DNA from: Flavobacterium crocinum
GTDB taxonomy: Bacteria > Bacteroidota > Bacteroidia > Flavobacteriales > Flavobacteriaceae
Reading direction: 5' to 3'
Assembly: GCF_003122385.1 (NCBI RefSeq)
Contig: NZ_CP029255.1
Location: 4,898,001 to 4,962,000 of the forward strand
Length of the DNA: 64,000 bases
Below the pieces are notes generated by a model that saw nothing but the letters and a program-made list of their open reading frames with translations, was not told the origin of the DNA and did not search any database. Position numbers and translations under genes: made by a program. Below are positions 8,515 through 17,010 of the stretch, piece by piece. Every line of letters starts with the position of its first letter. Within the stretch, counting starts at the first letter, position 1.

Positions 8515-9738
8515 TTATCTATTTAATTCTATAGCAGCTAAAATAAATGGTCCAGTTGCTTTAGGATCGTTATCTTTTTTTCTTTCGTTTACGTAATATT
8601 CGTAAGATCCGTCACGGTATGGAGTTCCTCCTAAACCTGCAACCTGACAGCAGTTTGTCAAAGTGATTCCGCCATCTTCATCTACTTTTTTAATTAAAAC
8701 TGTAGTTAATCCATCAAAAGCTTTGTTAGCTGCTTTCTTAAATTTAGCTGGCAAATAACCTTTATTAGCTCCTTTTGCATAAGCATAAGCAAACATAGCT
8801 GAACCAGAAGCTTCTAGATAATTTCCTTTTTCTCCGCCTTTATCCGTTACCTGATACCATAAACCTGATTTATCCTGAAATTTAAGTATAGCCTCAGAAG
8901 AATTGTTTAAATACTGAATCAATTCTTTTCTTTTTGGATGATCCTTTGGCATATAATCTAATACATCAACCAAAGCCATTACGTACCAGCCTAAAGATCT
9001 GGACCAGAAATTTGGTGAATTTCCCGTTTCTTTATTAGCCCATGGCATTTGTTTACTTTCGTCCCATCCATGGTATAATAATCCAGTTTTTGGATCTGTA
9101 GCTTTCGACTGAATCAATTCAAACTGTTTTGCGATATCATCGAAACTTTTTCCATTCTCAAACTTCGCTGTATATTCTGCGTAGAAAGGTTCTCCCATAT
9201 ATAAACCATCTAACCACATTTGATTTGGATAGATTTGTTTGTGCCAGAATCCGCCGCTCACAGTTCTTGGTTGCTCCGAAAGCTGCTTACGGATTAACTG
9301 TAGTGCTTTTAAGTATTTATCTTCTTTTGAATAAGCATAAACATCAAAAAGTAAACGTCCAGGAAGAACTAAATCGATATTAAACTTGTCAAATTCATAA
9401 GTGTTGATACTTCCGTCTGCCTGTACCAATTGATCTACATAACCTCTTACATAAGCTTTGTATCTTGGATCCGGATTTTTTTTGTACAATTCTTCAATTG
9501 AATGCAGTACTAAAGCGTGTACATAATCCCATTTTGGCTTTTTAGCATCGTCCAGCATATAGGATTCAGGATGACGCTTCATTAATGTCAAAGCCATTTT
9601 ATCAGACCACTTCGCATTTTTTGCAATTACGATATCTTTCTTTGCAGGCTCCTGAGAAGTTACTTTACAACTTGTAATCGTCATAACACAGATCATCAAA
9701 AACGACATCCAATAACTTTGCTTTCTATTACTTTTCAT
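8515..9738 (-). CDS. GH105 unsaturated rhamnogalacturonyl/galacturonyl hydrolase, lipoprotein
   Basis: This enzyme should remove the 4,5-unsaturated uronic acid from the non-reducing end of lyase products. The N-terminus is a lipoprotein signal (CVMTITSC then KVTSQ), so it is probably membrane-anchored. The (alpha/alpha)6 signature GGFWHKQIYPNQMWLDGLYM contains the catalytic Asp of the WLDG motif and the substrate His; NFWSRSLGWY and the C-terminal CCQVAGLGGTPYRDGSYEYY also fit GH105. It is 22 bases downstream of a second GH105 gene that lacks the lipobox. The pair may split rhamnose- and galacturonate-linked substrates, which is inference. Confidence 0.9.
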   Translation of the reverse strand: MKSNRKQSYWMSFLMICVMTITSCKVTSQEPAKKDIVIAKNAKWSDKMALTLMKRHPESYMLDDAKKPKWDYVHALVLHSIEELYKKNPDPRYKAYVRGYVDQLVQADGSINTYEFDKFNIDLVLPGRLLFDVYAYSKEDKYLKALQLIRKQLSEQPRTVSGGFWHKQIYPNQMWLDGLYMGEPFYAEYTAKFENGKSFDDIAKQFELIQSKATDPKTGLLYHGWDESKQMPWANKETGNSPNFWSRSLGWYVMALVDVLDYMPKDHPKRKELIQYLNNSSEAILKFQDKSGLWYQVTDKGGEKGNYLEASGSAMFAYAYAKGANKGYLPAKFKKAANKAFDGLTTVLIKKVDEDGGITLTNCCQVAGLGGTPYRDGSYEYYVNERKKDNDPKATGPFILAAIELNR

Positions 9739-9760
9739 TTCAAAATATATTTAAATTCTA

Positions 9761-10981
9761 TTATTTATTTAATTCTATCGCGGCCAGCAAAAAGGCTCCA
9801 AGACCTATTGCACCGTTATCTCTTGGTTTTGAAGTAAGGTAATATTCGTTTGTTCCATCACGAAAGGACTTTCCTCCCAAACCAATGTTCGATGACACAT
9901 TCAAAACATTTATCTCTCCTTTTTTATCTACTTTTATAAATTCTTTTACAAAACTGTCAAAAGATTTTTTAGCTGTAGTTTTATAACTTCCTCCCAAATA
10001 GCCGTTATTGGTTCCTTTTGCAAAAGCATAAATTATCATACCGGAAGCAGAAGGCTCAACATAATTTCCAAACTTTTCCGGTTTATCCGCTACCTGATAC
10101 CACAAACCAGATTCGCTTTTATACTGATTTACATTCTTTGCAATCTCATTCAGATATTGTACCAAAACTTTATGCTTTGGGTGTGACTTTGGAAAATAAT
10201 CTAAAGTTTCTACCAATGCTACCATGTACCATCCAATTCCCCTTCCCCAGATTGTAGGTGAAGTTCCCTTTTGTTTGTCTGCCCATCCAATTTCTTTGCT
10301 TTCGTCCCAAGCCTGATAAACTAAACCTGTTTTTTTATCTACAATATGATTTTGAACCAATTCAAATTGTTTTGCAATATCCTCTAAACTTTTTCCTTTT
10401 TCATATTTTACAGTGAACTGAGTATAAAATGGTTCTGCCATATACAAACCGTCTATCCACATTTGATTTGGATAAATTTGTTTGTGCCAAAATCCTCCAC
10501 TTGCAGTTCTTGGCTGCGTTTCTAATTGCGTTCTTAACTTCCCTATAATCTCCAGATAGCGGGAATCTTTTGTAATATCATACAAATTAAAAAGCAGTTT
10601 TCCCGGGTTCAGATAGTCAATATTATATTCTTTACTAACATATTTTTTTATATTTCCGGTGCTGTCAATCATTTCATCAACATACTCTTTGATATAATTC
10701 AGATACTTTTTATCATTTGTTTTTTGATATAATTTTTCAAAACCGGACAATACAAATCCCATTTTATAATCCCACTTTGGCTTTTCGTTTCCGTCCAGCT
10801 GCCAGGCCTGCGGATATCTGTTTAAGATCGTAAGCGCCATTCTCTCCGACCATTTTAAATCATAAGGAATTATACTTTTTCCTGATTCGTTTTGATTTTG
10901 AGCTATTGTTTTAAAACCTAAAAAAAATAATATAACAATTGCCGTTTTAAGATTAATCTTTGTAAGTAGAGATTTAGACAT
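9761..10981 (-). CDS. GH105 unsaturated uronyl hydrolase, secreted paralogue
   Basis: A paralogue of the neighbouring lipoprotein GH105, of nearly equal length, with the same GGFWHKQIYPNQMWIDGLYM catalytic block, IWGRGIGWYMVALVE and a GLGGKSFRDGTNEYY end. The cysteine pair CCQ at the matching C-terminal position is replaced by SSN. The signal peptide (to about residue 27, ending AQ) has no lipobox, so it is probably periplasmic. It removes unsaturated uronates from oligosaccharides and starts 32 bases after the esterase stop. The tandem arrangement indicates duplication with divergence. Confidence 0.88.
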   Translation of the reverse strand: MSKSLLTKINLKTAIVILFFLGFKTIAQNQNESGKSIIPYDLKWSERMALTILNRYPQAWQLDGNEKPKWDYKMGFVLSGFEKLYQKTNDKKYLNYIKEYVDEMIDSTGNIKKYVSKEYNIDYLNPGKLLFNLYDITKDSRYLEIIGKLRTQLETQPRTASGGFWHKQIYPNQMWIDGLYMAEPFYTQFTVKYEKGKSLEDIAKQFELVQNHIVDKKTGLVYQAWDESKEIGWADKQKGTSPTIWGRGIGWYMVALVETLDYFPKSHPKHKVLVQYLNEIAKNVNQYKSESGLWYQVADKPEKFGNYVEPSASGMIIYAFAKGTNNGYLGGSYKTTAKKSFDSFVKEFIKVDKKGEINVLNVSSNIGLGGKSFRDGTNEYYLTSKPRDNGAIGLGAFLLAAIELNK

Positions 10982-11012
10982 AATTTTTACTGGTTTAGAT
11001 TTTCATTCTAAA

Positions 11013-11957
11013 TTACTTAAAAATTTTATCTAAAAATCCTACAGTATACGAAATTGTCTGCCCAAACCAAGGTTCATAGAACCAAAAGGAATGAGGAGAA
11101 TCTGCTATCGTATGTACTTCATTATAAATCTTATATTCATTCAAAATTTTAATCATATCGTCTCTTCCTGCATGAAATCTGGGAATACTGCTGCAGATAT
11201 ATAATATTGGCGGTGTATTTTTATCGGTATGCGTTAAAGCAGAAGCATTTTTCCAATTTTCCGGAATCTCATTTGATTTTCCACCCAACCAAAAAGCGGC
11301 CACTTCTCCTTCAGTAGATTCTGGGTGTTTCATTGCCAAAACTCCATCTACATCGACGATTGCATTTACTTTTGAGGAAGATTTACTTTTAAAAGTCTTG
11401 TCTTCGAAAATTGGATTATTATTTGTTGTGCCAATTAAAGCCGCCATCTGTCCTCCCGCAGAACAGCCTAAAATTGCTATTTTATTGGCATCCACATTAA
11501 ATTTTGAAGCATTGTCTTTGATAAATTTTATGGCATTTTTGACATCAATTACTCCTGTTGGATATTTTGCTTCTAATGACAATCTGTATTCTATTGAAAA
11601 AGTGGTATATCCTTTTGCCGCGATTTCTTTTCCTATAAACTGCATTTGATCTTTATTTCCAGATCTCCATCCGCCTCCATGGATCATAATTACAGCCGGA
11701 TTCTTTTTCTTTTTTTTATTGACAAAGGCATCAAAATGAAGTACTCTATCTTTTTCTTTGTTGTAAACCAAATCAAATATTTCCTGAACATCAGGATTTG
11801 GTTTAACTTCTGGAATGGTAATAAAAGGATGCTTTTTAATTAATTTAGCATAAGTGCTTTTTATCGTATAAGACGAATCAATTTGATACTGCTGGCTTTG
11901 TGCCGAAACAACATAAAAAAATACCGCTAAAACTAACTTCAATTTTTGCATTTTCAT
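11013..11957 (-). CDS. Secreted alpha/beta-hydrolase, probable pectin or carbohydrate esterase
   Basis: A signal peptide (ending SAQSQQ) precedes an alpha/beta-hydrolase fold. MIHGGGWRSGN gives the oxyanion loop, ILGCSAGGQMAA the nucleophile elbow, and DSPHSFWFYEPW the C-terminal His; an Asp nearby would complete the triad. It resembles bacterial acetyl/feruloyl esterases that debranch plant polysaccharides. Its place between GH28 and GH105 genes suggests removal of acetyl or feruloyl groups from pectin. The exact ester is not readable from sequence. Confidence 0.78.
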   Translation of the reverse strand: MKMQKLKLVLAVFFYVVSAQSQQYQIDSSYTIKSTYAKLIKKHPFITIPEVKPNPDVQEIFDLVYNKEKDRVLHFDAFVNKKKKKNPAVIMIHGGGWRSGNKDQMQFIGKEIAAKGYTTFSIEYRLSLEAKYPTGVIDVKNAIKFIKDNASKFNVDANKIAILGCSAGGQMAALIGTTNNNPIFEDKTFKSKSSSKVNAIVDVDGVLAMKHPESTEGEVAAFWLGGKSNEIPENWKNASALTHTDKNTPPILYICSSIPRFHAGRDDMIKILNEYKIYNEVHTIADSPHSFWFYEPWFGQTISYTVGFLDKIFK

Positions 11958-11975
11958 TTTTATTTTTCGGTTAAG

Positions 11976-12005
11976 AAAGGAGCTTAACAGTAGTTAAACT
12001 CCTTT
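11976..12005. terminator. Hairpin between GH28 and esterase genes
   Basis: AAAGGAG..TTAAC and GTTAA..CTCCTTT arms form a stem with T-rich tails on both strands. It could dampen read-through from the first GH28 gene into the rest of the cluster. Confidence 0.55.
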
Positions 12006-12073
12006 TTAACTCCTTCAAAAAACAATACTCTCAAAAAATCTTCAAATTACTAATTACCAATTTTGAGAAAATC

Positions 12074-13516
12074 TTATTTTACAGATTCTACTTTTTTACT
12101 ATTAACGTAGGTATCTATAAACTTTATATTTTTTACATTTTTCAACAAGTAAAGCGAATCTACTTTCTGAATTTTTACATTTTTTAATGTGATATTTTCA
12201 ACTGGTGATGCTGCATATCCATCTGCCCAAACACTATATTTGCCACCATTCTTAACATTTACATTTTCTAAACTGACATTTCTTATCGTTGGAATAAAAT
12301 TTCCCGTCTGAGATCCGTAAACGTTATAAAACATATTAAGTTTTAAAACACATTCTTTTACCGTTCCTACTTCAAGATTTCGAACAAAAATATTTTCTAT
12401 AACTCCACCTCTTTTTGAATTGGTTTTGATGCGAATGGCACGATCCAAATTTGGACTGTCCATAACACAGTTTTCAACAAAAACATTATTTACTCCTGCT
12501 GATATTTCACTTCCAATTACAACACCTCCGTGACCATCAATCATTTTGCAGTTTTGCACAATAATATTTTTACTTGGAATTGCCACTCTCCTACCATCAC
12601 CATCGCGTCCCGCTTTAATAGCAATACAATCATCACCTGTATTGAATGTGCAGTTTTTAATCACAACATTTTGAGAATATTCAGGATCACAACCATCATT
12701 ATTGGGTCCGTGACTGTTGACCGTTACACTTTCAATAATTATATTGTTTGTTTTTATTGGATGTAAAATCCAAAATGGAGAATTAATTACAGTTACATCT
12801 TTTACTAAAACAGTATTACATTCAAAAAATTCAATAAAATTGGGACGTAGATACCTTCCTTCTCCAAAAACTCTTTCAGACACTGGAACACCTTTTTCTG
12901 CCATATCCACCAAAACCTCGCGATTTGTTGGGTCATTTTGAGATGGAAAACCTTTTTTCCATCCATAATTTTTACTGCCCGCCCAAATCCACCAATTGGT
13001 ACTATCTGCCTGGCCGTTTAATATGCCTTTTCCTGTAACAGCAACATTCGTTTTGTTTTTAGCATAAATCAGTGGAGAGTAATTCATTACCTCAGTTCCT
13101 TCCCATGAAGTATGAACAATCGGAAAATCTTTCGGATTTAAACTAAAAAGGATTTCAGCCTTATCTGCTAAGTGCAGATTTACATTACTTTCTAAATGGA
13201 TTGCACCTGTCAGATATTTTCCGTCAGGAACTAAAACCTGACCTCCACCATTTGCAGCACATTTTTTTATTGCTTTTTCGAATGCCGTTGTGTTCAGTGT
13301 TTTTCCATCTGCAACTGCACCAAAGTCATTTATATTATACACTTTGTCAGAAAAACGAGTCTGCGGAATACTTTTCAAAACCATCTCCATTCTCTTCCAT
13401 GTGTTGTCTGAATCTGAAGAAAGGGATGAAACATGTTTTGTACATGAAACAGCCAATATACCAAAAGCAGTTAAAAGTAGAATCTTTTTTAATGTGAAGG
13501 TCTTATTAGTAATCAT
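12074..13516 (-). CDS. GH28 polygalacturonase-family hydrolase, lipoprotein
   Basis: The promoter-proximal gene of the minus-strand pectinase cluster. The N-terminus has a lipobox (LAVSC, Cys25). The beta-helix domain has the full GH28 set: NNDGCDPE (about 272-279), GDDCIAIK (294-301), DGHGG (327-331) and RIKT (about 362-365). It should hydrolyse galacturonate chains at the cell surface or in the periplasm. A LacI-type palindrome lies 46 bases upstream of the ATG, next to a -7-like element, making this the most clearly regulated pectinase gene in the window. Endo versus exo action cannot be told. Confidence 0.9.
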   Translation of the reverse strand: MITNKTFTLKKILLLTAFGILAVSCTKHVSSLSSDSDNTWKRMEMVLKSIPQTRFSDKVYNINDFGAVADGKTLNTTAFEKAIKKCAANGGGQVLVPDGKYLTGAIHLESNVNLHLADKAEILFSLNPKDFPIVHTSWEGTEVMNYSPLIYAKNKTNVAVTGKGILNGQADSTNWWIWAGSKNYGWKKGFPSQNDPTNREVLVDMAEKGVPVSERVFGEGRYLRPNFIEFFECNTVLVKDVTVINSPFWILHPIKTNNIIIESVTVNSHGPNNDGCDPEYSQNVVIKNCTFNTGDDCIAIKAGRDGDGRRVAIPSKNIIVQNCKMIDGHGGVVIGSEISAGVNNVFVENCVMDSPNLDRAIRIKTNSKRGGVIENIFVRNLEVGTVKECVLKLNMFYNVYGSQTGNFIPTIRNVSLENVNVKNGGKYSVWADGYAASPVENITLKNVKIQKVDSLYLLKNVKNIKFIDTYVNSKKVESVK

Positions 13517-13561
13517 TTACGCTATATTTTCCTGTTTAGAACCGAAAACACTATAAAATCA

Positions 13562-13575
13562 TGTAATCGATTACA
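13562..13575. promoter_or_regulatory. LacI-type operator, perfect palindrome
   Basis: TGTAATCGATTACA is a perfect 14-bp palindrome. It touches the -7-like element (minus strand) of the GH28 gene at 12074-13516, so a bound repressor would cover the transcription start. Closely related copies are at 23558 and 26582. That the LacI protein encoded next door binds here is inference. Confidence 0.82.
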
Positions 13576-13583
13576 CGAAAGTA
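13576..13583 (-). promoter_or_regulatory. -7-like element of the pectinase cluster (TACTTTCG)
   Basis: Seven of eight positions fit the Bacteroidota TAnnTTTG consensus. It directly abuts the operator palindrome, as at the kduI and transporter promoters. Confidence 0.6.
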
Positions 13584-13725
13584 GAAAAATTGTTCTAAGA
13601 CACCAAATTAATTTAGAAAAAAATTATATATTTAATTTTTATTATAAATTTTAATTACATTTAATGCAAAAATTTAGATAATTTATTATCATTGTAAAAC
13701 CTAAATCGTTTTAGTTTTTGATTAT

Positions 13726-13739
13726 GGTAATCGATAACA
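13726..13739. promoter_or_regulatory. LacI-type operator, imperfect (autoregulatory candidate)
   Basis: GGTAATCGATAACA matches the perfect palindrome at 13562 at 12 of 14 positions. It lies about 28 bases before the -7 element of the LacI gene, suggesting autoregulation or looping with the site 164 bases away. Confidence 0.6.
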
Positions 13740-13766
13740 ATTTTTATTACATAATGAAAAAAAATG

Positions 13767-13774
13767 TACTTTTG
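13767..13774 (+). promoter_or_regulatory. -7 element of the LacI-family gene (TACTTTTG)
   Basis: A perfect TAnnTTTG match 30 bases before the ATG at 13804. No clear -33 TTTG was found. Confidence 0.6.
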
Positions 13775-13803
13775 TCTAAAATAAACCGATAAACTTTTTT
13801 TTA

Positions 13804-14832
13804 ATGAGTGAAAAAGTAACTATTTATGATATTGCTGAAAAACTAAATATCACTGCTGCAACGGTTTCGAGAGCATTAAACAATAATCCTAAAATCAAGG
13901 AGGCTACTCGCGAACTGGTTATCAAAACTGCCGCAGCGATGAATTACAAGCAAAATAAATTAGCACTAGCTTTAAAGAGCGGTCGAAGTAATAATATCGG
14001 TGTTATTGTACCACGTATTGACAGTAACTTTTTCGCTTCTGTTATTCGGGGAATCGAAGAAGAACTTTACCCTCATGGTTATCAAGTGATTATTTGTCAA
14101 ACACACGAAAGCATTAAAAGAGAGAATGAAAACCTTCATACTCTTGTAGATGCACAAGTAGATGGAATCATGATGTCAGTCACGGGTATTTCGAATGAAA
14201 ATGACAGTGCATTCAGAAATGTATTAGAAAAAAATGTACCGTTGATATTTTTTGACCGAAGCAAACATATTGATGGTGTTAGTTCCGTTACTATTAACGA
14301 CTTTAAAGGTGGTTACCTGGCAACCAAACATCTAATTGATGAAGGCTGCAGAAATATTGCGCATTTTTCGGGAGATCAATCCTTAGATATTTTCAAAAAC
14401 AGGTTTTTAGGTTACAAACAAGCTCTATTAGACAATGGAATTGATTTTAAAGAGGAATATGTAATTTACACCAAAAGTTCTGTAGATGCCGGTAAAGAAT
14501 CGGTTGATAAACTTTTACAATTAGAAACACCTCCCGACGCTCTTTTCTCTTCGAGTGATTTTGCTGCATTAGGAGCTATTCAGGAGCTAAAAGAACGCAA
14601 TATAAGCATTCCTAATGAGTTTTGCGTAGCAGGATTCAGTAATGAGCCATTTACTAAATTTATGGAATTATCTATTACTTCTGTAGATCAGTCTCCTTTA
14701 GAAATGGGTAAAATGTCTGCACGTGTTTTCTTAGAACAAGTAGACAAAACTGATACGATTAAAATTGAAAAAAAGGTTGTTCTAGCACCCGAATTACACA
14801 TTCGTAAATCTTCTGCTAAAACCAACTTTTAA
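13804..14832 (+). CDS. LacI-family transcriptional regulator of the pectin/hexuronate locus
   Basis: A canonical LacI N-terminal helix-turn-helix (VTIYDIAEKLNITAATVSRALNNNP, residues about 4-28, with hinge to about 60) precedes a periplasmic-binding-protein-like sensor domain (NNIGVIVPRID..., VDGIMMSV, IFFDRS, HFSGDQS, PPDALFSSSDFAALGAI). It is 342 aa, a full-length repressor or activator. It sits between the extracellular pectinase genes and the hexuronate catabolism genes, and operator-like palindromes precede genes in both groups. The inducer is probably a uronate intermediate such as KDG or galacturonate, but nothing in the sequence names it. Confidence 0.92.
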   Translation: MSEKVTIYDIAEKLNITAATVSRALNNNPKIKEATRELVIKTAAAMNYKQNKLALALKSGRSNNIGVIVPRIDSNFFASVIRGIEEELYPHGYQVIICQTHESIKRENENLHTLVDAQVDGIMMSVTGISNENDSAFRNVLEKNVPLIFFDRSKHIDGVSSVTINDFKGGYLATKHLIDEGCRNIAHFSGDQSLDIFKNRFLGYKQALLDNGIDFKEEYVIYTKSSVDAGKESVDKLLQLETPPDALFSSSDFAALGAIQELKERNISIPNEFCVAGFSNEPFTKFMELSITSVDQSPLEMGKMSARVFLEQVDKTDTIKIEKKVVLAPELHIRKSSAKTNF

Positions 14833-14856
14833 TTTTTTAAACCATATAAGTTATAT

Positions 14857-14884
14857 AAGCTCATTTTAGAATGGGCTTTTTTTA
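14857..14884 (+). terminator. Intrinsic terminator after the LacI gene
   Basis: AGCTCATT and AATGGGCT arms around TTAG are followed by seven T, a classical rho-independent terminator 25 bases after the stop. Confidence 0.85.
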
Positions 14885-14888
14885 TGCA

Positions 14889-15048
14889 AGCTTCGGAGAC
14901 GCGAAATATTTATAGATAACAATTAGCGATCGAGAATAAAACTCGAGCGGAGCGAAATATTTAGGTTGCAGAAAAATATGTCGCTCCGCTGGAGCTTTAT
15001 GTGGTAACCGCTAATCTTTTACTATAAATATTTCGCATCTCCGAAGCT
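14889..15048. repeat. 160-bp inverted-repeat element (MITE-like)
   Basis: The 27-bp ends, starting AGCTTCGGAGACGCG at 14889 and ending CGCATCTCCGAAGCT at 15048, match at 26 of 27 positions. The palindrome continues inward imperfectly (ATTAGCG against CGCTAAT), and the middle has GAGCGGAGCG and CGCTCCGC. No gene is inside. It lies between convergent genes and looks like a mobile or structured non-autonomous element. Confidence 0.8.
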
Positions 15049-15093
15049 TTCTCGAAAAACAAGAGACGCATACAGACAAACTTAACATAAAAA

Positions 15094-15117
15094 AAGACGC
15101 ACCATATTGTGCGTCTT
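15094..15117 (-). terminator. Intrinsic terminator after uxaA
   Basis: Perfect nine-base arms AAGACGCAC and GTGCGTCTT. On the minus strand the hairpin is followed by a run of T, 50 bases after the uxaA stop. Confidence 0.85.
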
Positions 15118-15168
15118 CTATATAAAACCTTTGTCTCTTTGTAACTCTGCAACTTTGAGCCTAAAAGA

Positions 15169-16791
15169 CTAAAGAGAAACCCCTCTTTTCCAAGGAATAA
15201 AATCATTCTGATTTAAAACTGCTGCTTTTGTTTTAATATTACCACTTGCAACATTAATAATAAACTCAAGCATTTCGTCTGCCATTTCATCAATTGATTT
15301 TTCTCCAGTGATAATTCCACCCGTATCAATATCAATAATATCAGACATTTTGTTTGCTAATTGTGTGTTTGAAGAAATCTTCACAACCGGCGCGATTGGG
15401 TTTCCCGTTGGAGTACCTAAACCTGTTGTAAACAATACCATATTCGCTCCGGAACCTACCATTGCAGTTGTACATTCTACGTCATTACCTGGCGTACACA
15501 ACAACGTAAAGCCTGGTTCGTTAATATATTCTCCATAATCATAAACACCTGTAATTGGCGACGTTCCACCTTTTTTAGCAGCACCAGCCGATTTCATAGC
15601 ATCTGTAATCAAACCGTCCTTAATGTTACCCGGAGAAGGATTCATGTCAAATCCTGAACCTGCATCAACAACTGTTTTTTCGTACCATTTCATCAAGTCT
15701 AAGAAACGTTTTCCATCCTTATCATCTATACAACGGTTTACTAATTCCTGTTCTACTCCACATAATTCAGGAAATTCAGAAAGAATTGTAGTTCCTCCCA
15801 AAGCAACTAAATGATCGGATAACACTCCTAATGTTGGATTTGCAGAAATTCCAGAGAATCCATCAGATCCACCACATTCCAAACCAATTCTTAACTTAGA
15901 TAATGGTGCTGGTTCCCTCTTGATCTCGTTTGCTTTTTTAATCGCTTCAAAAGTGTCTTTTACCACACTGCTCAACATCGTTTCAATTGTTCCGATAGAT
16001 TGTTGATCGTAAATCAAAACAGGCTTTTTACTATCCGGATTGATTGCATCTAAAGCTTCTTTAAAAATTGAAATCTGAAGATTCTGGCATCCTAAACTCA
16101 ACACCGTTGCTCCAGCTACGTTTGGATTATTTACATAACCCGCCAAAAGCTTCGCCAAACTATGTGAATCCTGACGAATTCCACCGCAACCTCCTTGGTG
16201 CGTAATGAATTTTACCTGAATATTATTGAATAAATTCGCATCGTTTGAAGCTTCCTGATTTCCTGCTCCACCTGTCTCTGATTTCACCAAAGAACGCAAC
16301 AATAACTGATAATCGTTCTCTTTTGGTTTCATCAATTCTTTCTCAAAAATATCTTTTAAGATTTCAATGTTTCTGTTTTCACAAAAAACTAATGGAAAAA
16401 ATAACCAAACATTTTCTGTTCCAACCTGTCCATCTTCTCTATGATAGCCCTGCCACGTTCTGTCTTTCCATTTATCGATATTTGGTGCAGTCCAGCCAAT
16501 AGTTTCTGTTTTGCCAGTAACTTTATCACTTTCGTGTTTTACGTTTAATGTAGAAAGTAAACCGCCTTTTTCGATTCTAGCGCTTGCTTTTCCAACCAAA
16601 ACACCATACATAATGATTCTGTCTCCTACATTAAAAGGAACCATTGCAATCTTATGTTTCATTTTTACGTCAGACTCTACGGTAATTGATTGTCCTTCAA
16701 AATCAATCACTTCGCCTGCAGTAAGATCCACCAAAGCAACCGCAACATTATCGGTTGGGTTCACTTTTATTAATTTTTTCTGCGTTGCCAT
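15169..16791 (-). CDS. uxaA: Altronate dehydratase
   Basis: Converts D-altronate to 2-keto-3-deoxygluconate (KDG), the last step of the isomerase branch of galacturonate catabolism, in the cytoplasm. The N-terminal about 90 residues are a SAF domain (VALVDLTAGEVIDFEG..., ending GVLVGKA) and the rest is the UxaA catalytic domain, with THQGGCGG, LGCQN and LECGGSDGFSGISANP as metal-binding Cys/Gly motifs. At 540 aa both parts are in one polypeptide. The ATG at 16791 gives MATQKKLIKVNPTDN. It lies downstream of uxaB with a 219-bp repeat-containing gap and ends at a strong terminator. Confidence 0.95.
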   Translation of the reverse strand: MATQKKLIKVNPTDNVAVALVDLTAGEVIDFEGQSITVESDVKMKHKIAMVPFNVGDRIIMYGVLVGKASARIEKGGLLSTLNVKHESDKVTGKTETIGWTAPNIDKWKDRTWQGYHREDGQVGTENVWLFFPLVFCENRNIEILKDIFEKELMKPKENDYQLLLRSLVKSETGGAGNQEASNDANLFNNIQVKFITHQGGCGGIRQDSHSLAKLLAGYVNNPNVAGATVLSLGCQNLQISIFKEALDAINPDSKKPVLIYDQQSIGTIETMLSSVVKDTFEAIKKANEIKREPAPLSKLRIGLECGGSDGFSGISANPTLGVLSDHLVALGGTTILSEFPELCGVEQELVNRCIDDKDGKRFLDLMKWYEKTVVDAGSGFDMNPSPGNIKDGLITDAMKSAGAAKKGGTSPITGVYDYGEYINEPGFTLLCTPGNDVECTTAMVGSGANMVLFTTGLGTPTGNPIAPVVKISSNTQLANKMSDIIDIDTGGIITGEKSIDEMADEMLEFIINVASGNIKTKAAVLNQNDFIPWKRGVSL

Positions 16792-16888
16792 AATTAACCT
16801 TTGTTCTTTGTTCTTTTTGTTTTTCTCTTATTTTCAACCCGTTGAGCAAAATTACTTTCTTCTGAATTTTACTCCCCAGCTTAGATTC

Positions 16889-16994
16889 AAATCTGTGTAA
16901 ATCTGCTTTGATCTGTATAAATCTGCGTGAAAATCAATGCGCAAAAATAATTTCACGCAGATTTTAAAAGATTTTAGCAGATTAAATTAGATTT
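16889..16994. repeat. Inverted-repeat intergenic element (CACGCAGATTT family)
   Basis: Left words AAATCTGCTTTGATCTGTAT and TGCGTGAAA are mirrored by TTTCACGCAGATTTT and AGCAGATTAAA at 16951-16994. It fills the uxaB-uxaA gap and is non-coding; such a hairpin may affect mRNA stability between the genes. Confidence 0.7.
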
Positions 16995-17010
16995 ATTGAT
17001 TGATTTTTTT

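Noticed and set aside
16511..16900. 129-aa plus-strand frame over the uxaA start
   Set aside because: Antisense to uxaA and its leader, running into a repeat.
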